Shown here: one piece after another, positions 16,540 through 24,157 of the stretch
Layout: each line of letters opens with the position of its first letter
Position numbering within the stretch: position 1 is the stretch's first letter
Virus record (IMG/VR): IMGVR_UViG_3300029263_000510
Location: 1 to 24,534 of that record
Length of the DNA stretch: 24,534 bases
Reading direction: 5' to 3' (one strand)
Source of the DNA: a virus
Made by a program: the position numbers and the translations under genes
The notes under the pieces: model-generated
What the model saw: the letters and a program-made list of their open reading frames with translations, nothing else
What the model was told of the DNA's origin: nothing
Database searches by the model: none

Positions 16540-17505
16540 ATGGCAAAACCAAATAGTAAAACAACATTTATAGATTACTGCTTAAGAAGTTTAGGTGCGC
16601 CTGTAATTGAAATCAATATTGATGACGACCAAATAGATGATAGAGTAGACGAAGCTCTTCAATTCTATGAATTTTATCATGCTGATGCTGTAGAAAAAAC
16701 ATTTTTAAAACACAAAGTAACAAATTCAGAATTAACTTTAACCGGTTCAGTTGCTGGTAATTTCTCAGTAGGAGAAAAGATTACCGGTTCATCAACAGGT
16801 GCAGTTGCTACAATTAAAACTGGTGTTGGAACTAAAATTACATATAGCGCATTAAAAGATTCAAATACACCGTTTACTACAACGGAAACAATAACAGGTG
16901 GAAGTTCAGGAGTTACAGCAGTTATAAGTGCTATAACAAAAGGTGATATCGAAAACGGATACATTACTTTAAACGATTTAGTAAGAGATGTCGTAAGAGT
17001 TATGCCTATAAGAGATACTGTATCATCAACTGATATGTTCGATATTAGATATCAAATGCATTTAAATGATATGCATTCAGTTGGATTCATGGGTAGTCTT
17101 ACAGATTACGTAATGACACAACAGTTTTTAGCACTTTTAGACCAAGTAATTGATAGTGATGAGAAACATATTAACTTTGAAAGACATAAAAACAGATTAG
17201 AAATATTTATGGACTGGGACAAAGAAGTTTTAGTTGATGATTATTTAGTTGTTGAATGTTACAGAGTTATAGACCCTAATACATATACAGATGTATACAA
17301 CGATTATTTCTTAAAAAGATATGCAACAGCGTTAATCAAAAGACAATGGGGTACAAACCTAATTAAGTTCGAAGGAATGGTAATGCCAGGTGGAGTAACA
17401 TTTAATGGACGTCAAATATTTGATGACGCAAACGAAGAAATTACAAAATTAGAGGAAGAAGCTAGATTGAACTGGGAACAGCCAGTCGACTTCATGATAG
17501 GATAA
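16540..17505 (+). CDS. 13: Neck protein gp13 (head completion), 321 aa
   Basis: T4-family gp13 sits with gp14 at the filled head's exit and is needed before the tail can join. Family-like segments flank the protein: N-terminal T-F-I-D-Y-C-L-R-S-L-G-A-P-V-I-E-I-N, then D-D-Q-I-D-D-R-V-D-E-A-L, and C-terminal Y-T-D-V-Y-N-D-Y-F-L-K-R-Y, I-K-R-Q-W-G-T-N-L-I-K-F-E-G and N-G-R-Q-I-F-D-D-A. Between them, residues about 66-136 hold two related beta units (V-G-E-K-I-T-G-S-S-T-G-A-V-A and T-E-T-I-T-G-G-S-S-G-V-T-A) that I do not remember from other gp13s and that look inserted. The start is fixed by the good ribosome site. It heads the operon through the ATP-grasp gene. Confidence 0.9.
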   Translation: MAKPNSKTTFIDYCLRSLGAPVIEINIDDDQIDDRVDEALQFYEFYHADAVEKTFLKHKVTNSELTLTGSVAGNFSVGEKITGSSTGAVATIKTGVGTKITYSALKDSNTPFTTTETITGGSSGVTAVISAITKGDIENGYITLNDLVRDVVRVMPIRDTVSSTDMFDIRYQMHLNDMHSVGFMGSLTDYVMTQQFLALLDQVIDSDEKHINFERHKNRLEIFMDWDKEVLVDDYLVVECYRVIDPNTYTDVYNDYFLKRYATALIKRQWGTNLIKFEGMVMPGGVTFNGRQIFDDANEEITKLEEEARLNWEQPVDFMIG

Positions 17506-17508
17506 ACC

Positions 17509-18447
17509 ATGCCGAGAAACGTATACTTTTCTCAGGCCGTCAAAAGTGAACAACACTTATACGAAGACCTGATAATAGAATCCCTAGGAATATATGGACA
17601 AGACGTCTATTACATTCCACGCACAATAGTAAATAGAGATAGTGTTTTAAATGACGACCCAGCGTCAACATTTGACGATGCTTATCTTATGGAAATGTAT
17701 ATTGATAACGCAGAAGGCTTTGATGGTGCTGGTGATTTATATAGTAAGTTTGGATTAGATATAAAAGACGAAGCTACATTTGTAGTATCACGTAGAAGAT
17801 GGGACGATAGAGTTGGCCCGTTCTCTAGTCAGGTAGAAAATCCAAGACCTACTGAAGGAGATTTAATCTTCTTACCGATGACAAATAATTTCTTTGAGAT
17901 TAATTTTGTTGAAGACGAACAACCATTTTATCAATTATCAAATTTGCCAGTCTATACTATGAAGTGTTCATTGTTTGAATATAATGATGAAGATTTCGAA
18001 ACAGGTATCGTAGATATAGATGACTCAGTATCTCAAGTAGGATATCAATTACCAATAGACGTAACTATTTCTGGCGGAAATCATTTTGAAGTTGGTGAAA
18101 TTGTAAGACAAACTGTTGATGCAAGTGTAACACCTAATGTAATAGTATTTGGAGAAGTTCAACAAAGAACTAAATCATCAAATATATTAAGTAAATTGTG
18201 GGTATCTAATATTGGAACAACCGGTTCAACATTAGCTAAAACATTTACTCAAGGCGGAACATTAACAGGAGATACATCAGAATATAGTGGTACTATTGCT
18301 AAAGTATATAGTGATGTCACAGATACCACAGGAAATTCTTGGTCAACTGATGAACAAGCTCAAAACGTAGAATTTGAAATAGATGCAGATGGATTTATGG
18401 ACTTCTCAGAATCTAATCCATTCGGCGACCCATCGGAGACTTACTAA
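17509..18447 (+). CDS. 14: Neck protein gp14 (head completion), 312 aa
   Basis: Begins 3 bases after gp13; its ribosome site AGGA (17498-17501, spacing 7) is inside gp13's end. The N-terminal half (Y-E-D-L-I-I-E-S-L-G-I-Y-G-Q-D-V-Y-Y-I-P-R and S-R-R-R-W-D-D-R-V-G-P) is typical of T4-like gp14, as is the C-terminal D-F-S-E-S-N-P-F-G-D-P. Residues about 180-270 carry G-x-x-F-x-V-G-E and T-G-D-T-S-E-Y-S-G-T-I-A strands of the same general kind as the gp13 insert. It is longer than T4 gp14 (256 aa, from memory). It works with gp13 to form the collar below the portal. Confidence 0.9.
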   Translation: MPRNVYFSQAVKSEQHLYEDLIIESLGIYGQDVYYIPRTIVNRDSVLNDDPASTFDDAYLMEMYIDNAEGFDGAGDLYSKFGLDIKDEATFVVSRRRWDDRVGPFSSQVENPRPTEGDLIFLPMTNNFFEINFVEDEQPFYQLSNLPVYTMKCSLFEYNDEDFETGIVDIDDSVSQVGYQLPIDVTISGGNHFEVGEIVRQTVDASVTPNVIVFGEVQQRTKSSNILSKLWVSNIGTTGSTLAKTFTQGGTLTGDTSEYSGTIAKVYSDVTDTTGNSWSTDEQAQNVEFEIDADGFMDFSESNPFGDPSETY

Positions 18448-19190
18448 TGTTTGGAGACCATTTTTATCATTCAACAATGAGAAAATCAGTGGCTGTATTT
18501 GGTACACTGTTTAATAATATTCAAGTAGTAAGAAAAAAGGCTGATGGCAGCACTATAAACCAAATAAGAGTTCCTCTTGCCTATGGTCCTAAAGATAAAT
18601 ATCTAGCTCGTATTGATAGTAACGAAACTTCATCAATGGGTATTAAATTGCCAAGAATGGCTTTTGATATAACTGGTATTACATTAGACACTACTCAAAA
18701 AATGGCTAAGAGAAATATCATATCAGAAACACATGGCTCAGACATTACTAAAAAGAAAACAATAAAACATTATACTTCTTATGATATTGGTATGTCATTA
18801 TATATTTTAGCTAAAAATCAAGATGATGGACTACAAATTGTTGAACAAATATTACCGTATTTTCAACCAGAGTATAATGTAGCTATTACACCAGTAGCAG
18901 GATTTAATTATAAACAAGATGTTTCTGTTATACTTGGTAGTATCAGTATTGATGACCAATATGAAGGAGACTTTACTGAAAGAAGAGTACTTGTATATCA
19001 ATTAGATTTTACAATGAAGATGAAATTCTTCGGTCCAACAGCTGACCAAAAAGTTATACGTGAGGTCAATTTAGACTTCCATGAAAAAGGTAATGTAGGC
19101 AGAATGTTTGAAGAAATGGACTTTACAGTTGGAGCTTCGGATACTGCAGATAGTTTCACAGTAACAGAAACTAAAACTGAAGGTGGATAA
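18447..19190 (+). CDS. 15: Tail completion / sheath stabiliser gp15, 247 aa
   Basis: Overlaps gp14 by one base (TAATG), with GGAGA at 18435-18439 as ribosome site, so translational coupling is likely. T4 gp15 forms a hexameric ring ending the sheath and tube and joins the tail to the head neck. Supporting segments are F-Y-H-S-T-M-R-K-S-V-A-V-F-G-T-L-F-N, I-K-L-P-R-M-A-F-D-I-T-G-I, Q-D-D-G-L-Q-I-V-E-Q-I-L-P-Y-F and V-Y-Q-L-D-F-T-M-K-M-K-F-F-G-P. The length is close to the T4 protein (272 aa, from memory). There are no anomalies. Confidence 0.9.
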   Translation: MFGDHFYHSTMRKSVAVFGTLFNNIQVVRKKADGSTINQIRVPLAYGPKDKYLARIDSNETSSMGIKLPRMAFDITGITLDTTQKMAKRNIISETHGSDITKKKTIKHYTSYDIGMSLYILAKNQDDGLQIVEQILPYFQPEYNVAITPVAGFNYKQDVSVILGSISIDDQYEGDFTERRVLVYQLDFTMKMKFFGPTADQKVIREVNLDFHEKGNVGRMFEEMDFTVGASDTADSFTVTETKTEGG

Positions 19191-19597
19191 TGGATAAAAA
19201 AGAAAAAATGACAGCAAGTTTAGAAAAGAATTTGCCAGCAGTTAACAATAGACCTATAAAGATAGATAAAGATATTAAAGACGATTATGATTTTTCTCGT
19301 AAAACTTATAAAGACTTAATATATACAGGAACAAGGTCAATGGATGTACTTGCTGAGTTAGCAAGAGAATCAGAACATCCAAGGGCATTTGAAGTACTTG
19401 CTCAAACAATAAAAAGTATTAGTGATACTACTGAAAAGCTTATGTCTTTGCAAAAGAAAAAGAAAGAATTAACAGCAGAAGAAGACGAAAAGCAAAAAAA
19501 CGTGACGAATAATAACATGTTTGTGGGTAGTACAACAGACTTACAAAGGTTGTTATTAAATAGAGATAATGTAATTGATGCAAAAGTTAAAGAATAA
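19190..19597 (+). CDS. 16: Terminase small subunit gp16, 135 aa
   Basis: Overlaps gp15 by one base (TAATG), with AGG at 19181-19183 upstream. The central region D-Y-D-F-S-R-K-T-Y-K-D-L-I-Y-T-G, S-E-H-P-R-A-F-E-V-L-A-Q-T-I-K and T-T-E-K-L-M-S-L-Q-K-K-K-K is helical and matches T4-like gp16, which forms rings that regulate the packaging motor. A Lys/Glu-rich linker and a short M-F-V-G-S-T-T-D-L-Q-R-L-L tail follow. It is a little shorter than T4 gp16 (164 aa, from memory). It overlaps the start of gp17. Confidence 0.88.
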   Translation: MDKKEKMTASLEKNLPAVNNRPIKIDKDIKDDYDFSRKTYKDLIYTGTRSMDVLAELARESEHPRAFEVLAQTIKSISDTTEKLMSLQKKKKELTAEEDEKQKNVTNNNMFVGSTTDLQRLLLNRDNVIDAKVKE

Positions 19598-21191
19598 TGA
19601 GTTTGGTTATCTAGGCAATCCTCAAGTAAAAAGAGATGGCGTAGAAACCGAATTTACAAAAGAAGACATTCTAGAATACCAAAAATGTATGCTCGAGCCA
19701 GCATATTTTGCTAGGAAATATATCAAAATTATAAATCTAGATGAGGGCTTAGTCCCATTTGATTTATATCCTTATCAAGAAAAAATGTTTAAACATTTTA
19801 ATGAGAATAGATTTAGTATAGTATTAGCATGTCGACAAAGTGGTAAATCAATATCTTCAGTTGTATATCTCTTATGGTATGCAGTATTTCATCCAGAGAA
19901 AACGATTGCTATATTAGCAAACAAAGGAGCAGTTGCAAGAGAGATGCTCGCGCGTATCACGCTCGCGCTAGAAAATTTACCGTTCTTTTTACAGCCTGGA
20001 TGCAAGGCTTTAAATAAAGGAAGCATAGAGTTTAGTAATAATAGTAAGATAGTAGCTTCAGCTACAAGCGGTAGTTCAATAAGGGGTATGTCTATTAACT
20101 TACTCTTCCTTGATGAGTTTGCCTTTGTAGAAAATGATGCACAATTCTATACATCAACATATCCTGTAGTATCATCTGGTAAAGATACTCAGATTATAGT
20201 ATGTTCTACAGCAAATGGAATAGGTAATGTGTACCATAAACTATGGGAAGGCGCAGTACAAAAGACAAATGAGTTTTATCCATTTAGAGTAGATTGGTGG
20301 GATGTTCCAGGAAGAGATGATAAGTGGAAACAAACTACAGTATCTAATACTTCTGAATTACAGTTCGAACAAGAGTTTGGTAACACATTTCATGGAAGAG
20401 GTAATACGTTAATTAGTGCTAATCATTTATTAGCTCAAATGAGTATAGACCCAGAGTTTTATAAAGAGAATGTTTATATATACAAACAACCTATAGAAAG
20501 TCATGAATATGTAATGACAGTAGATGTTTCAAAAGGTAGAAACCAAGATTATAGTACATTTACTATTATCGATGTAAGCGAACAACCGTTTGAACAAGTA
20601 GCAGTATTTAGAGACAACAATATATCTCCAATGTTATTACCTGATATAATCTATAAGTATGCTAATTTGTATAATGAAGCGTATGTTGTAGTAGAAAGTA
20701 ATGACCAAGGAGCTGTAGTTTGTAATGGATTATACTATGATTTAGAATATGAAAACATATTCGTAGAATCTTCTATCAAAGCAAATGCTATTGGCGCGAC
20801 AATGACACGAAGAGTAAAACGTATTGGTTGTTCAAGTATAAAAGACTTAATAGAACAAGGTAAACTTAAAATTAATGATGCCAATACAATTGTAGAAATG
20901 AGCACATTCGTAAGTAAAGGGAATAGTTATCAAGCTCAATCTCCAAATCATGATGATTTAATGATGAACTTAGTTATGTTTGCATGGTTTACTACAACAG
21001 ATGTATTTCAAGCTTTAACAAATATCGATATGAAAGATATGTTATACAGAGAAAGATTAGCTGCAATACAAGATGACATGTTACCGTTTGGTTTTGTCGA
21101 GAGTGGGAACTATGAAAAGGATAAATATACTAAAGACGATGATGGGAACATCTGGTTCGAACAAGAATGGACAGGAAATGCAAAATTTTAA
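19578..21191 (+). CDS. 17: Terminase large subunit gp17 (packaging ATPase/nuclease), 537 aa
   Basis: ATP-driven DNA packaging motor that also cuts concatemers into headfuls. The ATPase domain has Walker A C85-R-Q-S-G-K90-S and Walker B L-L-F-L-D179-E180. The RNase H-like nuclease has D316, D324 (V-D-V-S-K-G-R-N-Q-D), E373 (V-V-E-S-N-D) and D459/D460 (H-D-D-L); the spacings match T4 gp17 D401, D409, E458 and D542. The start is taken as ATG 19578, the first ATG of the frame, overlapping gp16 by 20 bases; a TTG one codon earlier is less likely. The only nearby ribosome-site-like sequence is GAGA at 19563-19566, so coupling to gp16 is probable. It is shorter than T4 gp17 (610 aa, from memory) but has all catalytic residues. 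Confidence 0.95.
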   Translation: MQKLKNNEFGYLGNPQVKRDGVETEFTKEDILEYQKCMLEPAYFARKYIKIINLDEGLVPFDLYPYQEKMFKHFNENRFSIVLACRQSGKSISSVVYLLWYAVFHPEKTIAILANKGAVAREMLARITLALENLPFFLQPGCKALNKGSIEFSNNSKIVASATSGSSIRGMSINLLFLDEFAFVENDAQFYTSTYPVVSSGKDTQIIVCSTANGIGNVYHKLWEGAVQKTNEFYPFRVDWWDVPGRDDKWKQTTVSNTSELQFEQEFGNTFHGRGNTLISANHLLAQMSIDPEFYKENVYIYKQPIESHEYVMTVDVSKGRNQDYSTFTIIDVSEQPFEQVAVFRDNNISPMLLPDIIYKYANLYNEAYVVVESNDQGAVVCNGLYYDLEYENIFVESSIKANAIGATMTRRVKRIGCSSIKDLIEQGKLKINDANTIVEMSTFVSKGNSYQAQSPNHDDLMMNLVMFAWFTTTDVFQALTNIDMKDMLYRERLAAIQDDMLPFGFVESGNYEKDKYTKDDDGNIWFEQEWTGNAKF

Positions 21192-22350
21192 CGACTTTAC
21201 AACTGGAAAAACAGTAATAACAGAGGAAGAGAAAACTTATAGGTATGTATACCTATGGTATGATGACCCTGAAGACCCTGATGACCCAGAATCTACGGCC
21301 GATGATTTTATAAAAGAAGGAGATTCTGTAGGCTTAAAAGGATTTAAAGTCGATGTACAAGGTGCTTATTCTGATTTAGAAGATGGAGTAAGGTATATCT
21401 ATGATGGTATGTCAGATAAAAAAATAAGAAAGTTTAGAATAGATGAAAACACATTAGTGTTTGTAAGAGCTCCAGTTACTAAAAGAAAAGCTTGGTCAGA
21501 CTTTTTAACTCAGTTAGAAAGAGCTGGCGTTGTATGTGTTAACACACGTGCATGTATGGAGATAACATCTGATAAATATAGAACAAGTTTATATCTTGCA
21601 GAAGCAGAACTTAATCAACCTAAGACAGTTTTAGTTCATCATCCAGAAAAAGCAATACCAGCAATGAAAAGACTCGGTGGTAAATACCCAGTAATTCTTA
21701 AAACACTTACTGGTTCATTAGGTATTGGTGTTATTAAAGTAGATTCAGAAAGTTCATTACATTCTACCGTGCAGTTACTATATAAGTTAGACCCAAATAT
21801 GGGTGTGCTGTTACAAGAAATGATTAAGGACTTTACATTTGATATACGTGCTCATGTTATTGGTGGTAAATTCCATGGAGCAATAAAAAGACCGGTAGTA
21901 GCAAAGGATTTTAGAAGTAACGTATCACTAGGTTCTGTTCCAGCACCTATTGAGCTAACTGAATTAGAGATAGAACATGTTGAAAGAGCAGCTAGAGCTG
22001 TTGATGGTCTATGGGTAGGAGTAGATATATTCCCATCTAAAGATAGAGATAATGAACCACCAATATTTATTGAGATCAATTCAACACCAGGAACAAAAGG
22101 ATATAGAAAAGCTACAGGCGAAAACTTAGCTAAGAATATCCTAGTAAAATTTAAAAACAGAGATTTTTGGCTTAAACCTAATACGTATAAGTCAATGTTC
22201 GAAAATATACAAACAGATAGCATGGAGTTTGAAGGCGACATTGTTAAATGGTCTAAAGACGGTATACAATACGAACATGATATAGTAGGGATATCAAATA
22301 AAAACCCTATAATAGAGTACAATTCTATAGAAGTCGAGTTACTTCGTTAG
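21178..22350 (+). CDS. RimK-family ATP-grasp amino-acid/peptide ligase, 390 aa
   Basis: Start ATG 21178 overlaps gp17 by 14 bases; earlier in-frame ATGs lie deep in the gp17 code, and no good ribosome site is seen (GGA is too close), so coupling is likely. Residues 93-157 align with the RimK pre-ATP-grasp region (V-F-V-R-A-P, S-D-K-Y-R-T). The ATP-grasp region has P-V-I-L-K175, the loop G179-S-L-G-I-G184, D222-I-R-A-H, D244-F-R-S-N248, and metal ligands D283, E299 and N301 (E-I-N-S-T-P-G), matching D248, E260 and N262 of E. coli RimK. RimK adds glutamate to the C-terminus of ribosomal protein S6 using ATP. Here the substrate is unknown: virion protein, host S6 or a small peptide are all possible. 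Extras are an N-terminus with an acidic D-D-P-E-D-P-D-D-P stretch (29-37) and an unassigned C-terminal extension (about 333-390). All catalytic-site residues I checked are intact. Confidence 0.85.
   Translation: MQNFNDFTTGKTVITEEEKTYRYVYLWYDDPEDPDDPESTADDFIKEGDSVGLKGFKVDVQGAYSDLEDGVRYIYDGMSDKKIRKFRIDENTLVFVRAPVTKRKAWSDFLTQLERAGVVCVNTRACMEITSDKYRTSLYLAEAELNQPKTVLVHHPEKAIPAMKRLGGKYPVILKTLTGSLGIGVIKVDSESSLHSTVQLLYKLDPNMGVLLQEMIKDFTFDIRAHVIGGKFHGAIKRPVVAKDFRSNVSLGSVPAPIELTELEIEHVERAARAVDGLWVGVDIFPSKDRDNEPPIFIEINSTPGTKGYRKATGENLAKNILVKFKNRDFWLKPNTYKSMFENIQTDSMEFEGDIVKWSKDGIQYEHDIVGISNKNPIIEYNSIEVELLR
21239..21256. repeat. 18-bp palindrome (8-bp arms, 2-bp centre)
   Basis: ATAGGTATGTATACCTAT, a perfect inverted repeat about 60 bases inside the ATP-grasp gene, encoding part of T-Y-R-Y-V-Y-L-W. 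It could form an RNA hairpin or be a protein-binding site, but AT-rich coding sequence yields such palindromes by chance. Confidence 0.5.
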
Positions 22351-22362
22351 AAAACAAATTGT

Positions 22363-22370
22363 TATAAATA
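22363..22370 (+). promoter_or_regulatory. T4-type late promoter TATAAATA for gp18-gp19
   Basis: Exact match in the 83-base gap between the ATP-grasp gene and gp18. The predicted transcript start near 22376 gives a leader of about 58 nt, ending in AGAGGA (22421-22426), 7 bases from the gp18 ATG. This is the longest leader of the four promoters. Confidence 0.85.
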
Positions 22371-22433
22371 AGTATGTATTGAATATAATCTTATTATGAA
22401 ACATATTAACTAACTCAAATAGAGGACAAAGCG

Positions 22434-24146
22434 ATGGCATTTCAAGTATCACCAGGCGTCGAGGTAAAAGAAATCGACGCAACGAATGTAGTTCCAGCCG
22501 TATCAACCAGCATTGGTGGATTCGCGGGATCATTCAACTGGGGTCCAGTGGAGCAATTAGTAACAGTAGGTTCTGAACAAGAACTTGCAAATACTTTTGG
22601 CGCTCCAGACGATTCCACAGCTAAACACTTCTTAGTAGCAGCATCTTTTTTAAAGTATGGCAATGCACTAAAAGTGGTTCGAGTAGCTTCCGGTCATTTA
22701 AACGCGACCGCACAGGGTACAGGACAGCTGATAAAAAATAATGAACATTATGAAAATAATTATGCAGCGGGTCAACTAAATTTGGGTAATTGGGCAGCTA
22801 AACATCCAGGCGTACTGGGTAATAGCTTAAAGGTATCAATGATTTCAGCAGGAGCTTCACCATTTAGTGGTTGGGCTTATGCTAGCAATTTTGATTCTGC
22901 ACCAGGTACATCTACAGCAGCAACAGCAGTCGCCGTCACAAACGACGAATTGCATATTGCAGTTATAGATGAAGACGGAGCGATCTCCGGAACAGCTGGG
23001 ACAGTATTAGAAACATTTGGGTTTGTATCACAAGCTTCAGATGCTAAGAAAGACGATGGTACCTCACTTTATTACGTTGATGTTATTACTACTCAATCTA
23101 ACTATATTCGTTGGATTGACCATAATACCACTAACCTAAATGAAGCCGGATTTACCCTAGCAGCAGCGAAAGCAGCCAACACAGACAGTGAAGGTGCTAA
23201 CCAATTTAAGACTCATAGCTCAGCGATAGAGGATTCACTTTCAGGTGGAACCGACGATAACACACCAACAACAGCAGAGATAGCAACAGGATTCGATCTT
23301 TTATCAGATGCAGAAACTGTAGACGTTAACTTACTTTTTGCAGCAGCAGACGCCGATGGCGCTGAAGCAATTGCAGAAGATTTAATAACTATAGTAAATG
23401 CAAGAAAAGATTGTATGGCGTTTATATCTCCACCATTAGAAGACACTGTTAATAATGCTACTCCAGCAGCAAGCGTAAAAGCTTTTGCTGATGGTTTAAC
23501 ATCAACATCTTACGCTTCATGTGATTCAACAGCACTATATGTATATGACAAATATAACGACAAATACAGATATATAGCTGCTTCAGGTCATATGGCAGGA
23601 CTTTGCGCTAATACTGATTCAGTAGCAGATGCATGGTTCTCACCAGCAGGAGTAAACAGAGGACAACTTTTAGGAGTAACTAAATTAGCATTTAATCCTA
23701 AGAAAGCAGACAGGGATTCTTTATATAAAGCAAGAGTCAACCCTATAGTATCATTACCTGGACAAGGTACTTTACTATTTGGAGACAAAACTTTATTAAG
23801 TAGACCTTCAGCATTCGACAGAATTAATGTTAGAAGGCTGTTTATAGCATTAGAAAAGGCAGTTAGCACAGCAGCTAAAGCACAACTTTTCGAATTTAAC
23901 GACGAATTTACAAGAGCACAGTTCAGAAACTTAGTTGAACCGTTCTTAAGAGACGTCAAAGGAAGACGTGGTCTTTCAGACTTTTCAGTAGTCTGTGATA
24001 CTACCAATAACACTAGCTCAGTAATTGACGGTAATAAATTTGTAGCTGATATCTTTATCAAGCCTGCAAGAAGTATTAACTTCATAACATTGAGCTTCGT
24101 AGCAACGAGGTCCGGAGTAGAATTCTCCGAGATTTCAGGTTCATAG
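22434..24146 (+). CDS. 18: Tail sheath protein gp18, 570 aa
   Basis: Major contractile sheath subunit that polymerises around the gp19 tube. The start is fixed by AGAGGA 7 bases upstream and by the typical opening S-P-G-V-E-V-K-E-I-D followed by G-G-F-A-G-S-F-N-W-G-P-V. The C-terminal domain is strongly family-like: F-R-N-L-V-E-P-F-L-R-D-V-K-G-R-R-G-L, F-S-V-V-C-D-x-T-N-N-T, I-D-x-N-K-F-V-A-D-I-F-I-K-P-A-R-S-I-N-F-I. The central region is more variable, as expected of the surface domain. It is shorter than T4 gp18 (659 aa, from memory). It starts a new transcription unit with gp19. Confidence 0.95.
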   Translation: MAFQVSPGVEVKEIDATNVVPAVSTSIGGFAGSFNWGPVEQLVTVGSEQELANTFGAPDDSTAKHFLVAASFLKYGNALKVVRVASGHLNATAQGTGQLIKNNEHYENNYAAGQLNLGNWAAKHPGVLGNSLKVSMISAGASPFSGWAYASNFDSAPGTSTAATAVAVTNDELHIAVIDEDGAISGTAGTVLETFGFVSQASDAKKDDGTSLYYVDVITTQSNYIRWIDHNTTNLNEAGFTLAAAKAANTDSEGANQFKTHSSAIEDSLSGGTDDNTPTTAEIATGFDLLSDAETVDVNLLFAAADADGAEAIAEDLITIVNARKDCMAFISPPLEDTVNNATPAASVKAFADGLTSTSYASCDSTALYVYDKYNDKYRYIAASGHMAGLCANTDSVADAWFSPAGVNRGQLLGVTKLAFNPKKADRDSLYKARVNPIVSLPGQGTLLFGDKTLLSRPSAFDRINVRRLFIALEKAVSTAAKAQLFEFNDEFTRAQFRNLVEPFLRDVKGRRGLSDFSVVCDTTNNTSSVIDGNKFVADIFIKPARSINFITLSFVATRSGVEFSEISGS

Positions 24147-24157
24147 GAGATTAAGAC

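Noticed and set aside
19575-19577. TTG as start of the large terminase
   Set aside because: An ATG follows immediately at 19578; neither has a clearly better ribosome site, so the ATG is preferred.
21073-21177. Longer N-terminus for the ATP-grasp protein from 21073
   Set aside because: It would overlap gp17 by about 119 bases and the added residues look like an out-of-frame reading of gp17 rather than family sequence.
22353-22365. AACAA-A-TTGTT inverted repeat next to the gp18 promoter as an operator or terminator
   Set aside because: A one-base loop cannot fold as RNA, there is no T tract, and the sequence is short and AT-rich.
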